Assembly: GCA_030704615.1 (NCBI GenBank)
Contig: CM060731.1
Location: 30,254,001 to 30,318,000, forward strand
From: Takakia lepidozioides
Lineage: Eukaryota; Streptophyta; Takakiopsida; Takakiales; Takakiaceae
DNA: 64,000 nt
Direction of reading: 5' to 3'
Below are positions 46,451-58,482 of the stretch, one piece after another; position 1 is the stretch's first letter; every line of letters begins with the position of its first letter. The notes beneath the pieces are model-generated. The model searched no databases and had not been told where the DNA came from. It saw only the letters and a list, made by a program, of their open reading frames with translations. Made by a program: the position numbers and the translations under genes.

Positions 46451-46808
46451 GAGGTTTGCTATTTCATGAGCATGAGCAGAGTAGTAAGACAATCGGTTTT
46501 CATGAGCAGAAGTACAAATTTCGAAAATAAAAAACAATAAAAAACAATAATTTAATGCAATGTGTCAGGAAAAACATATATATTATTCGGCCCCTTGAAG
46601 GGAAAATTGTAGTTTTGACAGTTGTGCTCATGATATTTCGTCTTCCGCTCATGCCAATTCCCAGCGACATGTGCAAATATGGCGCCGAATTTCGCGGTAA
46701 TAGGGTTCGTAACCTGAAAAAACGGCGACGTATTTCGCGGTAATAGGTCTCTCTGGCGAAAAATGGTGCCGAATTCCGCGGCTATAGGTCCCCTCATGAC
46801 AGGTAATT
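46451..46808 (+). repeat. MULE family 'beta' terminal region (B copy)
   Basis: Inverted near-identical copy of 7915-8296. Includes GCTCATG-type short repeats, the AATAAAAAACAATAA tract and three GGCGCC-like cores. Confidence 0.85.
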
Positions 46809-47115
46809 CGGCGCCATTTTTCCAGTGCATGTTCGGACTTAGCCAGTTTTCGGCGCAAAATAGGGAAATTCGGCGCCATTTTTCCAGACTTTGTACCAGT
46901 GCATGTTGGGACTTAGCCAGTTTTCGGCCCAAAAGAGAAATTTGGCGCCATTTTTCCAGACACGGTACCAGTGCATGTTGGGACTTAGCCAGTTTTCGGC
47001 CCAAAAAAGAGAAATTTGGCGCCATTTTCCCAGACATAGGTACCAGTGCATGTTGGGACTTAGCCAGTTTTCGGCCCCAAAAAGAGAAATTCGGCGCCAT
47101 TTTTCCAGAAATGGC
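46809..47115. repeat. Palindromic repeat array near beta end (about 73-bp unit)
   Basis: Four tandem units spaced 72-75 bp: GAAATTCGGCGCCATTTTTC, then a short spacer, GTACCAGTGCATGTTGGGAC, then TTAGCCAGTTTTCGGCCC. Shares TTAGCC...TTTTCGGCC and the GGCGCC core with block S1 of element A. Confidence 0.85.
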
Positions 47116-47263
47116 CCCACAACTGCTTCTGTTGGATCTCAGTTTGAATGGAATATTGCCTCATTCCAGGAGTTTTGGGGTGCATTTCATTACACTGCAA
47201 AAAAAAGTCTGATATAGCAAAATGCAATTGAAAATATCCATATGGAGGATTCCCTTTGCCCCA

Positions 47264-49870
47264 TCAATGATTTCTGGAATCCCTAAGGAGGAGTTTGTGC
47301 AGCTCGTTCACGCTCAACGCCGGTGCATGAATAAAGTCATCAATAGTCACGTTCATCCTCAACCTCTTCACGTAAATGTAATACAGATGCTTGCACGGAT
47401 AATACTTGGAACCCTTCTTTGCTTCCATCAACGAGAAGTCCGTACAATTGCAAGTCGGCTCCACTCCAATCGTAATTGTGTATACATCGTCGCGTACAGC
47501 CGAGCCGGCCGTTGCCATCCGATACACACGCCCAAGGCCGGGTGGGCGTACGTCCACGGAGCTCTGAATAGTGCAAGCCATCCCAAGAGCATTGGCAATC
47601 CGAGTCTCATTCAACTTGTTGGGAGGGTGTCGTCTCTTCACTCTTCCGAATCGCATTGTGGGATGTGCAGAATTGTCCAATCTATCTCTACTGGACCGAG
47701 CAGTCTGCAATGGCTGGGTCTGAGGAACCGGAAATGCGTGGGCCGGGATGTCTGTGCGTTGCACCATTCGAAATCCTGCTGCAGATAGAGCATCCGCCTC
47801 ATTCTGAGAGAGGCTGCAACCCGGTGCAACAGGCCAGACGCCCGGAGGCTCCGGCATTCCCTGAATCCCGTATTTGGGCTTGCCAAATACACAGATCATT
47901 ATATCGTGCCTACAGAACCAAAATGTCTGCGTTGTGGCGTGAGCAAATGTGGGAGTAAAAAATCTGCCGATGAAACAAGGTGCAGGTACACAGCACCGTG
48001 TGGGTTCCTCCGAATCATCTCACCACAACATGCTCTCGTATCCACCCGGATGGCGCAACACTTCCCTCGAAATGCCGGCAATGTCCTCGCAATTCTCCAC
48101 TGTGACTCCGACACTCTTGTCTCCACAATGGGAATGTTGTACTGCTTTACTACAGATGGCTCGTTATGTTGTCGGGGCACGCGCCCTGTGCTCAAAGGAG
48201 ATGACGATCTTGAACGTGCAGGACTTGCGGTGCTCGACGAGACCTCCTCGGGCAACATCACCGGACCACGAGGGAGCGTGCGAATATTCTTGTCAGCTCG
48301 CCATGAATCCTCTTCTCCGCCAGGTGCCTCGTCAAGTCTTCGTCTCACTGGACGGGTATGAACATCTCCTTCCAGATGTTGGCCTCTTCGCAGCAATGGC
48401 GTGTCCCGAAGGCCCTCTCGCAAGGCCGCCGCCCACTTCCGAGGATTCTTCGATCTAGAGGCAGTCCGCATCAGCATTTCTTGCCTGTCCGGCCCCAAGC
48501 CCCACTGTTTCCCTTTCAAGAACTCGTTGTACCTGCATTGCTGCATAATTGACCTCACAATGTCCTCCGTTGTGGCAGTGAGGATGTCCACCAGATGCGC
48601 TGCAGAGGAGGCACGCCAGGAAGAGTGCACTGATTCGGCCATGTTTGTCGTGGGCATGTCGGTGTCGGAGTCGAGACACATTTCCTGCACAAGCACATGT
48701 TCAGGTTACAAGCAAGTTACAAATATGGCCAAGAATAATATTCAACGGGACGCGAATTCGTGCAACTCACCTCCCGCATATAGTCGCCGAACTGGAGGAA
48801 ACGATAATGCCACCATGCTAGCCAACTGACCATTGCTCCCTCGTCCGATTTCCTAACAGCACCTGACGATGTCCACCAAGCCCGTATGCATGCAAACTGT
48901 GTCTCTGCATCATCCAAGGTGGGAGCGCGCTTCCATGCAAGGCACATGGAACGGTGCTCCTCTCTGAAATCTGGCGCCACAAGCCTGGTTGTGTACTGCG
49001 AAAGGCTCTGCAGAAAATGGAACCCACAAGATCTCTCCTTGCCTTCCATGGGAACATTGGGGTCTTGCCCGTACATCCTTCGGATGGCAGCCCGATTTGC
49101 TTGTGCGTTGTCCGCCATGAAACCACGGAAATTGGGAGGGGGCAATCCTGCCTTGGCCATCTGTTCGTTTATTCCCTGCCAAAGAAGCATCTCCGATTGT
49201 GTGTCCTCTCCTTTCATCTCACAAATAGCAATTGTCATTAGCATCCTGCAGTGGGTGTCGTAGACATGTGCACCCATTGTCACCCACTGGTGATTTGTAA
49301 TTCGCTTGATATGGTCGAACATGACCCAACTGTTTGACAAGTTCCCACTCGTCATCCTATCGACCAGTTCGACGCCGCTGCCAGGTCCACACGTGGACAT
49401 TTTGAATACGAAACAACGATCTGCCTCAGTCCCTTGTCCTGGAAACCTACTTCCATGAATGTAGTCATATCCACATCGTCGCTTCACCTCCAGAATGGAG
49501 TGCATATCCGAGCCACGCCCAATTTTCTGTTTGCATGAGACAATGTGGTTTCGGACATTCGGTGAACATACGTGGGACACCGACTCCAGCAATGCCTCCA
49601 TTTCCTTCTCGTCGAGAGGAACTCTATCGGAGCCGTCTTCCGACATAATTCTGGCCAATGCCATCTTATGGGCGGCTTGGAGCTGTATCTGTTTGGGTTT
49701 GGCACCCGGTCTCAACTTAACCTCCTCCTGAACGAGCTGCTCTGCTTCGTGGGCAGCCTCCCGCGAGTTCCCCCTCGCCAATTTGTGACAATGGGAACCA
49801 ATGTGTATGCAAGCTCGGGTGAGGTCAGGGAAACGGTGCAACACATAGAACTGCTTGGCATTACAAACAG
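47264..49870 (-). pseudogene. MULE transposase with SWIM zinc finger (element B)
   Basis: The frame is open from about 49870 to an intron. It begins CNAKQFYVLHRFPDLTRACI, identical in kind to the last block in element A. Next come a helical region, YDYIHGSRFPGQG and WVMFDHIKRI. The catalytic core follows: MLMTIAICEMKGED, FRGFMADNAQANRAAIRRMY, CGFHFLQSLSQYT, then FACIRAWW and SWLAWWHYRF. A GT-AG intron of 86 bp (48685-48770) joins YMRE to EMCLDSDTDMPTTNMAESVH (48684-47900). After a stop/frame change near 47899 the C-terminal frame carries a SWIM finger: PTCNCTDFS...YYPCKHLYYIY (about 47455-47385), ending at 47264. The N-terminus is replaced by satellite DNA at 49870, so the protein is truncated. 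Confidence 0.8.
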
Positions 49871-50820
49871 ACATGCCCCAAATGGAAATTCGGCACCCAA
49901 TATCCAACAGGGGAAGCCCGGATGAAGTTGCCTCGGGCGCAGAGGCCGGCGCGTAAGCGACAGAGAACATCCCCTGGATGGAGATTCGGCGCCGAATTCC
50001 CATCCGGGCCCCCCAAAGGAAGTCGTGTCGGGGGGTCAGGCCGAAAACTGGCCGGCATATAAACATCCCCAGATGGAAAAATGGCGCCGAATTTCCATCC
50101 GGGGCGGTTCGGATGCACTCGGGGAGGGGGGAGAGGCCGGCACTTGGCCGTCACATTTCAACCCCCGGACGGAAATTCGGCACCGAATATCGAACAGGGG
50201 ACGCCCGGATGAAGTCGCCTCGGGCGTAGAGGTCGGCATGTGTTCGACAGAGAGCATACCCTGGATGGAGATTCGGCGCCGAATTTCCATCCGGGCCCTC
50301 CCAAAGGAAGTCGTGTCGGGGGGTCAGGCCGAAAACTGGCCGGCATAAAAACATCCCCAGATGGAAAAACGGCGCCGAATTTCCATCCGGGGCGGTTCGG
50401 ATGCACTCAGGGAGGGGGGAGAGGCCAACACTTGGCCGTCACATTTCAACCCCCGGACGGAAATTCGGCACCGAATATCGAACAGGGGACGCCCGGATGA
50501 AGTCGCCTCGGGCGTAGAGGTCGGCACGTGTTCGACAGAGAGCATCCCCTGGATGGAGATTTGGCGCCGAATTTCCATCCGGGCCCTCCCAAAGGAAGTC
50601 GTGTCGGGGGGTCAGACCGAAAACTGGCCGACATAAAAACCTCCCCAGATGGGAAAACTGCGCCGAATTTCAATCCGGGGCCGTTCCAATGCAGTCGGGG
50701 AGGGGGGAGAGGTCGGCACCTGGCCGTCATATTTCAACCCCCGGACGGAAATTCGGCACCGAATATCCAACAGAGCGGCGGAGAGGCCGGCACCTCTCCG
50801 ACAGAGACCATCCTCCGGAT
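49871..50820. repeat. Palindromic array S3-type in element B (about 288-bp unit)
   Basis: Three higher-order units with a period of about 288 bp (CTGGATGGAG at about 49973, 50261, 50549). Each has several AAATTCGGCGCCGAATTT-type cores and the spacers AAGTCGTGTCGGGGGGTCAG and GGCGTAGAGGTCGGCA. Homologous and inverted to 4960-6560 of element A. Confidence 0.85.
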
Positions 50821-52440
50821 GAAAATTCGGCGCCGAATTTCTATCCAGCAGGTAAGTGCAATCCCGGATGGATGGAAATCCGGCGCCGAATTTCCATCCA
50901 GCACGTAAGTGGAACCCCGGATGGATGGAAATCCGGCGCCGCATTTCCATCCTGCAGGTAATTCGAATCCCCGATGGATGGAAATCCGGCTCTGAATTTC
51001 CATCCTGCAGGTAATTCCAATCACGGATGGATGGAAATTCGGCGCCGAATTTCCATCCTGCAGGTAATTCGAATCCCGGATGGATGGAAATCCGGCAACG
51101 AATTTCCATCCAGCAGGTAAGTGGAATCCCGGATGGCTGGAAATCCGGCGCCGAATTTCCATCCTGCAGGTAATTCGAAACCCCGATGGATGGAAATCCG
51201 GTGCCGAATTTCCATCCAGCAGGTAAGTGGAATCCCGGATGGATGGAAATTTGGCGCCGAATTTCCATCCTGCAGGTAATTCGAAACCCGATGGATGGAA
51301 ATCCGGTGCCGAATTTCCATCCAGCCGGTAAGTCGGATCGCTGGCGTATGGATATTCGGCGCCGAATTTCCATTCACCAGGTATTTCATCGCTCAGAATT
51401 ACCTTCCTGCAGGTAATTCTGATCTGAGAATTACCTTCCTGCAGGTAATTCCGATCGATGAAGGCTGGAAGGTAATTCCTCGCTCGGAATTACCTGCACG
51501 AAGGTAATCCATCGATCAGAATTACCTGCAGGAAGGTAATTCTTAGATCAGAATTACCTGCAGAAAGGTAATTCTGAGCGATGAAATACCTGGTGAATGG
51601 AAATTCAGCGCCGAATATCCATACGCCAGCGATCCGACTTACCTGCTGGATGAAATTCGGCGCCGGATTTCCATCCATCCGGGATTCCACTTACCTGCTG
51701 GATGGTAATTCGGCGCCGAATTTCCATCCATCCGGGATTCGAATTACCTGCAGGATGGAAATTCGGCGCCGAATTTCCATCCATCCGGGATTCGAATTAC
51801 CTGCAGGATGGAAATTCGGCGCCGGATTTCCATCCATCCGGGATTCCACTTACCTGCTGGATGGAAATTCAGCGCCGAATTTCCATCCATCCCGGATTCC
51901 ACTTACCTGCTGGATGGTAATTTGGCGCCGAATTTCCATCCATCCGGGATTCGAATTACCTGCAGGATGGAAATTCGGCGCCGGATTTCCATCCATCTGG
52001 GATTTCACTTACCTGCTGGATGGAAATTCGGCGCTGGATCTCCATCCATCCGCTCTCCGCCCAACCTTGCGGATGGAAATCCGGCGCCGGATTTGCATCC
52101 ATCCGCCTGCGAATTACCTGCGTGAGGGAAATTTGACGCGCCGCCATACCTGCGCGGATGGAAATCCGGCGCCGGATTTGCATCCATCCGCTTCTGAATT
52201 ACCTGCGTGAGGGGAATTTGGCGCGCCGCCCTACCTGCCCGGATGGAAATCCGGCCCCGGATTTCCATCCATCCGCTTCTGAATTACCTGCGTGAGGGAA
52301 ATTTGGCGCGCTGCCCTACCTTGCAGGATGCAAATTCGGCGCTGAATTTCCATCCCGCTGCGCTCCGAATTACCAGCAGGATGGAAATCTGGCGCCGGAA
52401 TTCCATCGTGCAGCGCTCCGAATTACCTCTATGTTGGAAA
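50820..52440. repeat. Palindromic array S2-type, itself one long inverted repeat
   Basis: Units of about 52-53 bp (ATCCGGCGCCGAATTTCC, TGCAGGTAATTCGAATCCC). Left of about 51480 the units run in one orientation and right of it in the other. Landmarks such as the GATCGCTGGCGTATGGATA site (51327, complement near 51620) and GAATTACC/GGTAATTC pairs mirror each other, so about 1.3 kb could fold on itself. Confidence 0.85.
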
Positions 52441-53329
52441 TTCCGGGCCTCTTTACGTCGATTTTCATCCGACATAGAGGGCTTCATCCGACATTTAATT
52501 GCGCAGTTGGGCAATAAATGTCACCGCCGTCAGTTTTCATTCGGGTCCTGGCGACACATGGCTTCCTGGATACGTACCCTAAATCTCATGCTAATCTTGG
52601 CTTAACATGCTATTCGAGGGATGTACCCCAAAAACGGAGATCTTTTTCCATTTTGACTGGGACTTATGCCGCCTGAAGGGCGTGGCTCTCCTGAGAGAGA
52701 CCTCACATCCAGACCGCGGCGGAAGTTGAAAGCTCTGTACTACGGACGACGGCCAATCTCTCGCATGGCCAAACTGAAGCTCCAGCAGGAGATTCCAGTG
52801 TCTTGCTCATAACCCGCGCCAACTGAAGCCGAGTACTCTCAGGCAAACCACTTCTGCTTTCGGTTTTGTTCGATTTCTTTTTTGCTTTCGCTCTGTTACC
52901 TCGCTTTGTTTTTGCCTCTTCATCCTGGCTTCGCTGGATGAGTGAACTTTAGATAGTTGAGTGAACCTTAGATTGTTTGCAATGCGTGTGCAAATCCGGC
53001 AGCTCTGAGAAGGCTGCTTGTGCATGTCATTCTCAGGCAATGGTTGCCATTTGTTTTCATTGTTGTTGCATGGCTCTCCATACTTCCTAAACTTGTTATG
53101 TTTTCATTTTTGCTACACGATTGTTGCTATGGTGGTTGCGCTGCTCGTTGCGATGCTGGTTTTTGCACCGATGTTGGTTTTCACGATTTTTTGTCAATGA
53201 CAGAGTGACGACGAGCCGGCACGCTGGTGGTATCATCGACAGCTCCAACTCATCGCATGTTTGAATCGCCCAACTTGGGGCGAGAGAGGGCAAACTTAAA
53301 CCTTTTGTTTGTGGACGGGAGGACTTGCA
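52441..53329 (+). promoter_or_regulatory. Upstream region of the methyltransferase-like gene
   Basis: Unique sequence between the satellite array and the first protein-like frames. I see no certain TATA box or start codon. It probably contains the promoter and leader, given the direction of the gene. Confidence 0.3.
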
Positions 53330-54720
53330 ACGAGAGTACGACAGAATAGGCATTGGGGAGGTTGGTGCAGGCGGCATGGCAGGTGACGGGCGTGAGGACA
53401 TGAGGAAAGCAGATCCGGCAATGGAGGTTGTTCATGCACATACAGTAGGGGCCGCCCACGCAAAGAAAAAGAAGAAAGCTAAGCACATGCAATCCCCGGC
53501 GAGAGAGCCGTCACGGGCTGCGGAGGGGGGAGTGAGCAGTGCGCGCGAGGGTGTCAGTTCGCCTCAATCAAAGGTGGTCGTCCTGGAGGGCTCCCCTGCT
53601 GCTAGCCCTAGTAAGAAATAGAAAAGCCCGTGAGAGGGCAAAAGAGAGGGCAAAAGAACAGACGAGACAGAATGCTAGCCAGGAGGAAAGAGAAAAGGCA
53701 GCTGAAGAGGCCAGGGGTGCCCAAATGACAGATGCCAATGTAAGCGAGGGACGCACAGAGACGGTGGATCCCTCCAAGACACCACAGAGAGGCAGAGTAA
53801 CACACCGGTTAGACCATCGCGGGCAAGAGCAGCCCCTGCAATTACCCATACGGTGGAGAGTGGAGGAGAGGAAAGAACACAAGAAAGAGCACGGATTGTG
53901 CAAGTTCGAGGTGAAGCCAGGGAGAGGGCAAGGGAGTAGTAGAGACGGGGAGAGTGCTGGAGGTGGTTTCGCAGGTGGCTGACCCTGTTGAGGAGGACGA
54001 CAGGGAGCTTTCTGACCAGGATGACATCCTCCCGGACATCCCCAGGCCCCCAAACCCGGAGCATACAGGCTGGATTTGGCAGTCCTGGTGGGACTGCCGG
54101 GAAAACCCTCTGCAGCAGACGTCATGTCTGAGGCGGATATGAAGTTGGCCGCTGCCAAGATGTTGGAGGCAACCCACAGCAACATTGGCAGGGTGCTGGG
54201 GGGCATGGTGTACCCGGCCAAGCTTTGAATTCCCCTTTGCCGCTTGGTGTCATTGCAGGTGGTGAGACCTGCCCTCCAGGCGATATCGACAAGCTGAAAT
54301 TCTCTTTCCGGGATGGATATCGAATGGGGTCTGCCGCGTTTACGTTTCCATTGAGAACGACCACGGAGCTTCCCGTGCCCACACTTCTGATGAGGTGGAC
54401 AAATGGGGTCCCCATTGACAAACGCGAAATGAGGAGTTCGAGAGATCGATTGCTAGTGATCCTCTTTTCCAGCACTTGTCTGGTACCGATAAGAGGTCTA
54501 AGTGTGGGACGGCAATCATCGCCTCCTGGCATGGATGGAGCACATTGCCCAAGCCCATCCCAACGACCTCGATTGGCATTTCGCCGTGGATTGTGTTGTG
54601 CTGAAAGGTTGAGGGCCCAAAGATCGCAGTCTTCTCAAAGCTGCAATGGCCGACATCAACTCGTAAGCTACAACCCTCTCGCTTTTGGACTTTGAATTTG
54701 GAAGTCATTTCATTGCGAAT
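53330..54720 (+). pseudogene. N-terminal exons of the element B second gene, degraded
   Basis: Plus-strand protein-like pieces in changing frames: a basic, Ala/Lys-rich segment (HAKKKKKAKHMQS, 53325-53621), a Lys/Arg/Glu helix (RERAKERAKEQTRQNASQEE), an acidic patch (DPVEEDDRELSDQDDILPDI, 53985), MSEADMKLAAAKMLEATHSN (54120), and a globular-looking part (YVSIENDHGASRAHTSDEVD...FQHLSGTDKRS, then HIAQAHPNDLDWHFAVDCVV, 54320-54600) with stops. I do not recognise a domain. It lies directly upstream of the intact exon chain at 54751 and is most likely the start of the same gene, broken by frameshifts or carrying introns I cannot place. Confidence 0.45.
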
Positions 54721-54750
54721 CCTCATATATGATGGAAATTCCCATTTCAG

Positions 54751-57700
54751 TATTGTTTGATGGAAATGTGGCACTGCAGGGTGACTGAGAATGCCTTCAT
54801 TGCCACCAACTTGTCTCATATGCTCTTCCGAGTGAAGGATGTCGGGAAGCAGGGGGTGCAAGAGTTTGCCAATTCCCTCAGTGCCGACCTCATGCGCAAG
54901 TCGGAGGCAAAGGCAGACAGAACCTGGTATAGGCTGAGCGTCGACGCCATGGTGGACTACATATTTCGGGTAAAGCTCCTGATAGTTTTGTTGAGCTAAT
55001 CTGTCTCTCCTCCCCCAATAGAAGAAAAGGTCTTCGCCATGATTTCTAATCTCCTCCCCCAATAGAAGAAATTGTGTTGAGCAGGATCTCTAATCTTATG
55101 TGCGCATTCTTGACAAACGAAAATACAGCAGGATTTGGCACATGCGCGGAGGTTCTACATGGAGTCAGAGGAGTCGAATCCAACCCTCTCGGAACTCGAA
55201 TCGTATGTCAAAGCTGCGGAGGTGAGGGCCCGCATAAAGTACAAGTCGCGGATGGTAAAGTACGTGGCCATAGCTGATCCCGCCCTTGGTGCCGACTTTC
55301 TGGTGGAGGTGGGGAAGCACTACTCTCGCGCTCTGAAGCCCACGATGATATTGGAGAAGCTCCATCGTCTAGCCACATCCTGTGTGGATGCAACAGAAAA
55401 GGTGATACATTCTTAACCAAATTGTGGTGGCAATAACTCCTTTTTGTGGTGTTTGGCGCTTACGAATATGCTGGGTGGTTGGACAGACCCGGTGGCTCCA
55501 AATCTGGAATGGTTCCCAAAGTACCAGGGACATGTGGAGCTTCCCCAAACCGGACAAACTCTCTGACCCCACATTCGACATGTGGATGAACCGCATGACA
55601 TGGTGGTTTCAGGTACTTCCCACGCTTCGTTTGGGGCTTCTACTCTAGTAGGGGGTGGATTCATTGTATTTTTTGAGGAAAGCGATCTGATGGAGAATCT
55701 CCACAGGTGACGACGAATGCGCAAGAGCAGCTGGACACACAAGCACATCAGTTCAAGATGGAGATATCTCCTGCAGCAGAGAGCCTACGTGACTATGTGA
55801 CGAGGTACTTTCTGCTCTACAAAACCAACCTATTCTTTCGGGAGATAGCAGATGCTCGCCGGAGCCACGAGTTCACCGACCAGCCGAACGCGGACAAAGC
55901 AGCAATGCGCCTTCTGTATAGGTACATACGCGCTGTCTTTCTTTCAAGTCCTTGCATTTCAGGATGTTAGAGGCCTCATGTGGTGTTAGGGAAAATGGCG
56001 CGGAATTTCCAGTCAGGGCTCCGAAAATGGGTCCCTAGAGCTCCCTAGACTGGCTGGCCCTGGAACTGGAAATTCGGCGCCATTTTCCAGTTCCAGGCCC
56101 TATTGCCGTTCAGGGACTTGGCCATTTTCGGGCTAAGTCCCTAGACTGGCTGGCCCTGAACTGGAAATTCGGCGCCATTTTCCAGTTCCAGGCCCTATTG
56201 CTGTTCAGGGACTTGGCCATTTTCGGGCTAAGTCCCTAGGGTGGCTGGCCCTGAACTGGAAATTCGGCGCCATTTTCCAGTTCCAGGCCCTATTGCCGTT
56301 CAGGGACTTGGCCATTTTCGGGCTAAGTCCCTAGGGTGGCTGGCCCTGAACTGGAAATTCGGCGCCATTTTCCAGTTCCAGGCCCTATTGCCGTTCAGGG
56401 ACTTTGCCATTTTCGGGCTAAGTCCCTAGGGTGGCTGGCCCTGAACTGGAAATTCGGCGCCATTTTCCAGTTCTAGGCCCTATTGCCGTTCAGGGACTTT
56501 GCCATTTTCGGGCTAAGTCCCTAGGGTGGCTGGCCCTGAACTGGAAATTCGGCGCCATTTTCCAGTTCTAGGCCCTATTGCGGTTCTGGGACTTAGCCAT
56601 CTTCGGGCCAAACCGGGAAAAATGGCGCCGAATTTCCAGTTCAGGGCTCCCAAGATGGCTAAGTCCCTAGGGTGGCAATCACCGAAAACCGAAATTCGGC
56701 GCCATTTTTCCATTTCTAGGCCCACTCACATCCGCCCCAACCTGGGAAAATGGTGCGGAATATGCATTTCAGGGACCTCATTGTGTTTTTCATGAATGCA
56801 GGTACTGCAAGTTCTCCCTTTTGGAGAAAGGTCATCTGTCTTTCGAGCCACCTTTCTTCCTGGCATGGAGGAACCCTGGGGCTGACTCCATGTACACTGA
56901 CGATATTGTGAAGGAGTGGCATCTGGAACATTTGCGTGATTGCCCTTGGTATGTGGACCTTCCGCCCGGCTCGCTCGACCCATCCGAGTTTCAATTGAAG
57001 CTGGATGCTAAATTCCGACGAAACCGGGCTCCGCTGCCTCCGTTGGGTGCAAAAGAGGCAAAAGCGCTTGCGAACTCCAGGAAAGCGGCAGAGCTTGCTC
57101 AGGCAGGAATTCAGGAGAAATTGCATGAGAAGAGTAAAGGCCAAAGGAAAAGGACAAGGAAACAGGTGAGTGCAGTAACACCCAAAAAGAAGAAAACCAT
57201 CGGGGCATCGGAGGAGGCGCAGGAGGGGACCCAAGAGAGTGACTCGGACGACGACTTTGTTCAAGGTCATGCGACTGCTGTTGCTCCTACCCAGTCACCG
57301 GTTGTCCGGGTTCCCAAGTCAGTTCGGAGTGGGACTGGCTCTGCCAAGAAGTTGGCATTTGAGGGCGAGCCTACACGGCGGTATTCGGCGGTGACGTTTA
57401 CGCACAGGCCAAAGCTAGAACCTCCAACCATCATCCAATGCGTCAATGAGAGCTTCTTTGACGCTCTCGCTGCCAGGGCGAAGAAGGTGACACACAACAA
57501 GTCTCTGGCGAAGCAGAAGGGGAAAGCCAAGAAGAGGGCTGGCGGTACAGAGCCTAAAGACACCCCTGGTTTTGAAGCCATGATGGAATTCTTCACGGCT
57601 GTGAGCACGAATTGCAAGAGCACTCGGGGGGGGGGGGTTGAGGTGGAGAGAGCTTGCGACATGATTCTCCTGGACATTCCAGATGGGGAGCTGCTGGAGG

Positions 57701-58482
57701 GCCTGGATGGTGTGCCCACCTGGAACAGGTTTACTGAGGACTACTGGAAAGCCGGGTTTGGGCTGGCGGGGATGCTTCTGGATGACGGTGGATGTGTGGT
57801 TGTCCTTGCCACGAGAGGGAAGACCACAGAGAATGCGGTGGCAAGGTGGACACCGAAAAGTGTCACCCCGGTCCTCCTCAGAAAATGGTTCTGCATCAGT
57901 ACGCAGGGGTTGCGAACAGAGGGCCAAAGTGTAAGTTATCAATCTATTGCATTCACTTCATATTGTGGTGTATGTTAAGTAGACCCTGGAGTTGATCCTT
58001 CTTTGTTGGATGTGCAGACATTGGTGTTTGAGGCATATTGCTTTGTGAAGAGAGGGTCTACGTTCAAATTCCGCAACGACGGTCGTCTTGTTGATGCCGC
58101 TGTGGACCCTGTAACCTACGATGTCCTCTACAACTATGTGCCCCACTCTAGTATGCCGAAGGACACAAAGACAGGCAAACCGTGGCGGTACAGCCGGACC
58201 CGGAGCCCTGCTTTCATCCAAACCCTCATGGAGACGTGCTCGGATGTCCAAGGGCGGATTCTGGACTTCACATGCGGCACGGGTAAGCCTTCACGTGCTA
58301 AGTTTGTCCCCTGGCCCGATTGCAATTGCATGCCGCAAGCTATTAACCGCCCGCTTTGTTCCTCAGGTGCTTCAATGTGGGCAGGGACGTTGTCCGACAG
58401 GCATGTGTTCGCCTTCGAGCCAGATACTGCCCTCCACAACTCCGAACTTGCAGCGGCTGAACGTCTGCCGAAAGAGGAATAG
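54751..58482 (+). CDS. MULE-borne permuted methyltransferase-like protein (C-terminal seven exons)
   Basis: Seven exons (54751-54969, 55132-55401, 55487-55612, 55707-55921, 56802-57930, 58018-58282, 58367-58482) all have GT donors and AG acceptors. Phases match at every junction and total 2340 bp, 779 codons plus stop. The N-terminal half is helical (LSHMLFRVKDVGKQGVQEFA, LESYVKAAEVRARIKYKSR, WFQ, YVTRYFLLYKTNLFFREIAD). Next come a Lys-rich nuclear-type stretch (KGQRKRTRKQ, KKKKT) and an acidic linker. The C-terminus has CDMILLDIPDGELL...GGCVVVLAT (resembling motif IV, DPPY, here D-I-P-D), then SRTRSPAFIQTLMETC (motif X-like) and RILDFTCGTGASMWAGTLSD followed by HVFAFEPD (motif I, SAM binding). 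IV before I is the permuted order of beta-class N6-adenine/N4-cytosine methyltransferases. The fold assignment is inference from these motifs; activity is uncertain because motif IV is atypical. Transposon gene, divergent from the transposase. Confidence 0.6.
55970..56790. repeat. Palindromic array inside the intron (about 95-bp unit)
   Basis: At least six tandem units of about 95 bp (GGAAATTCGGCGCCATTTTC, TTGCCGTTCAGGGACTTGGC, CATTTTCGGGCTAAGTCCCT) fill most of the intron 55922-56801. The unit is a relative of block S1. Splice sites on both sides remain good. Confidence 0.88.
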
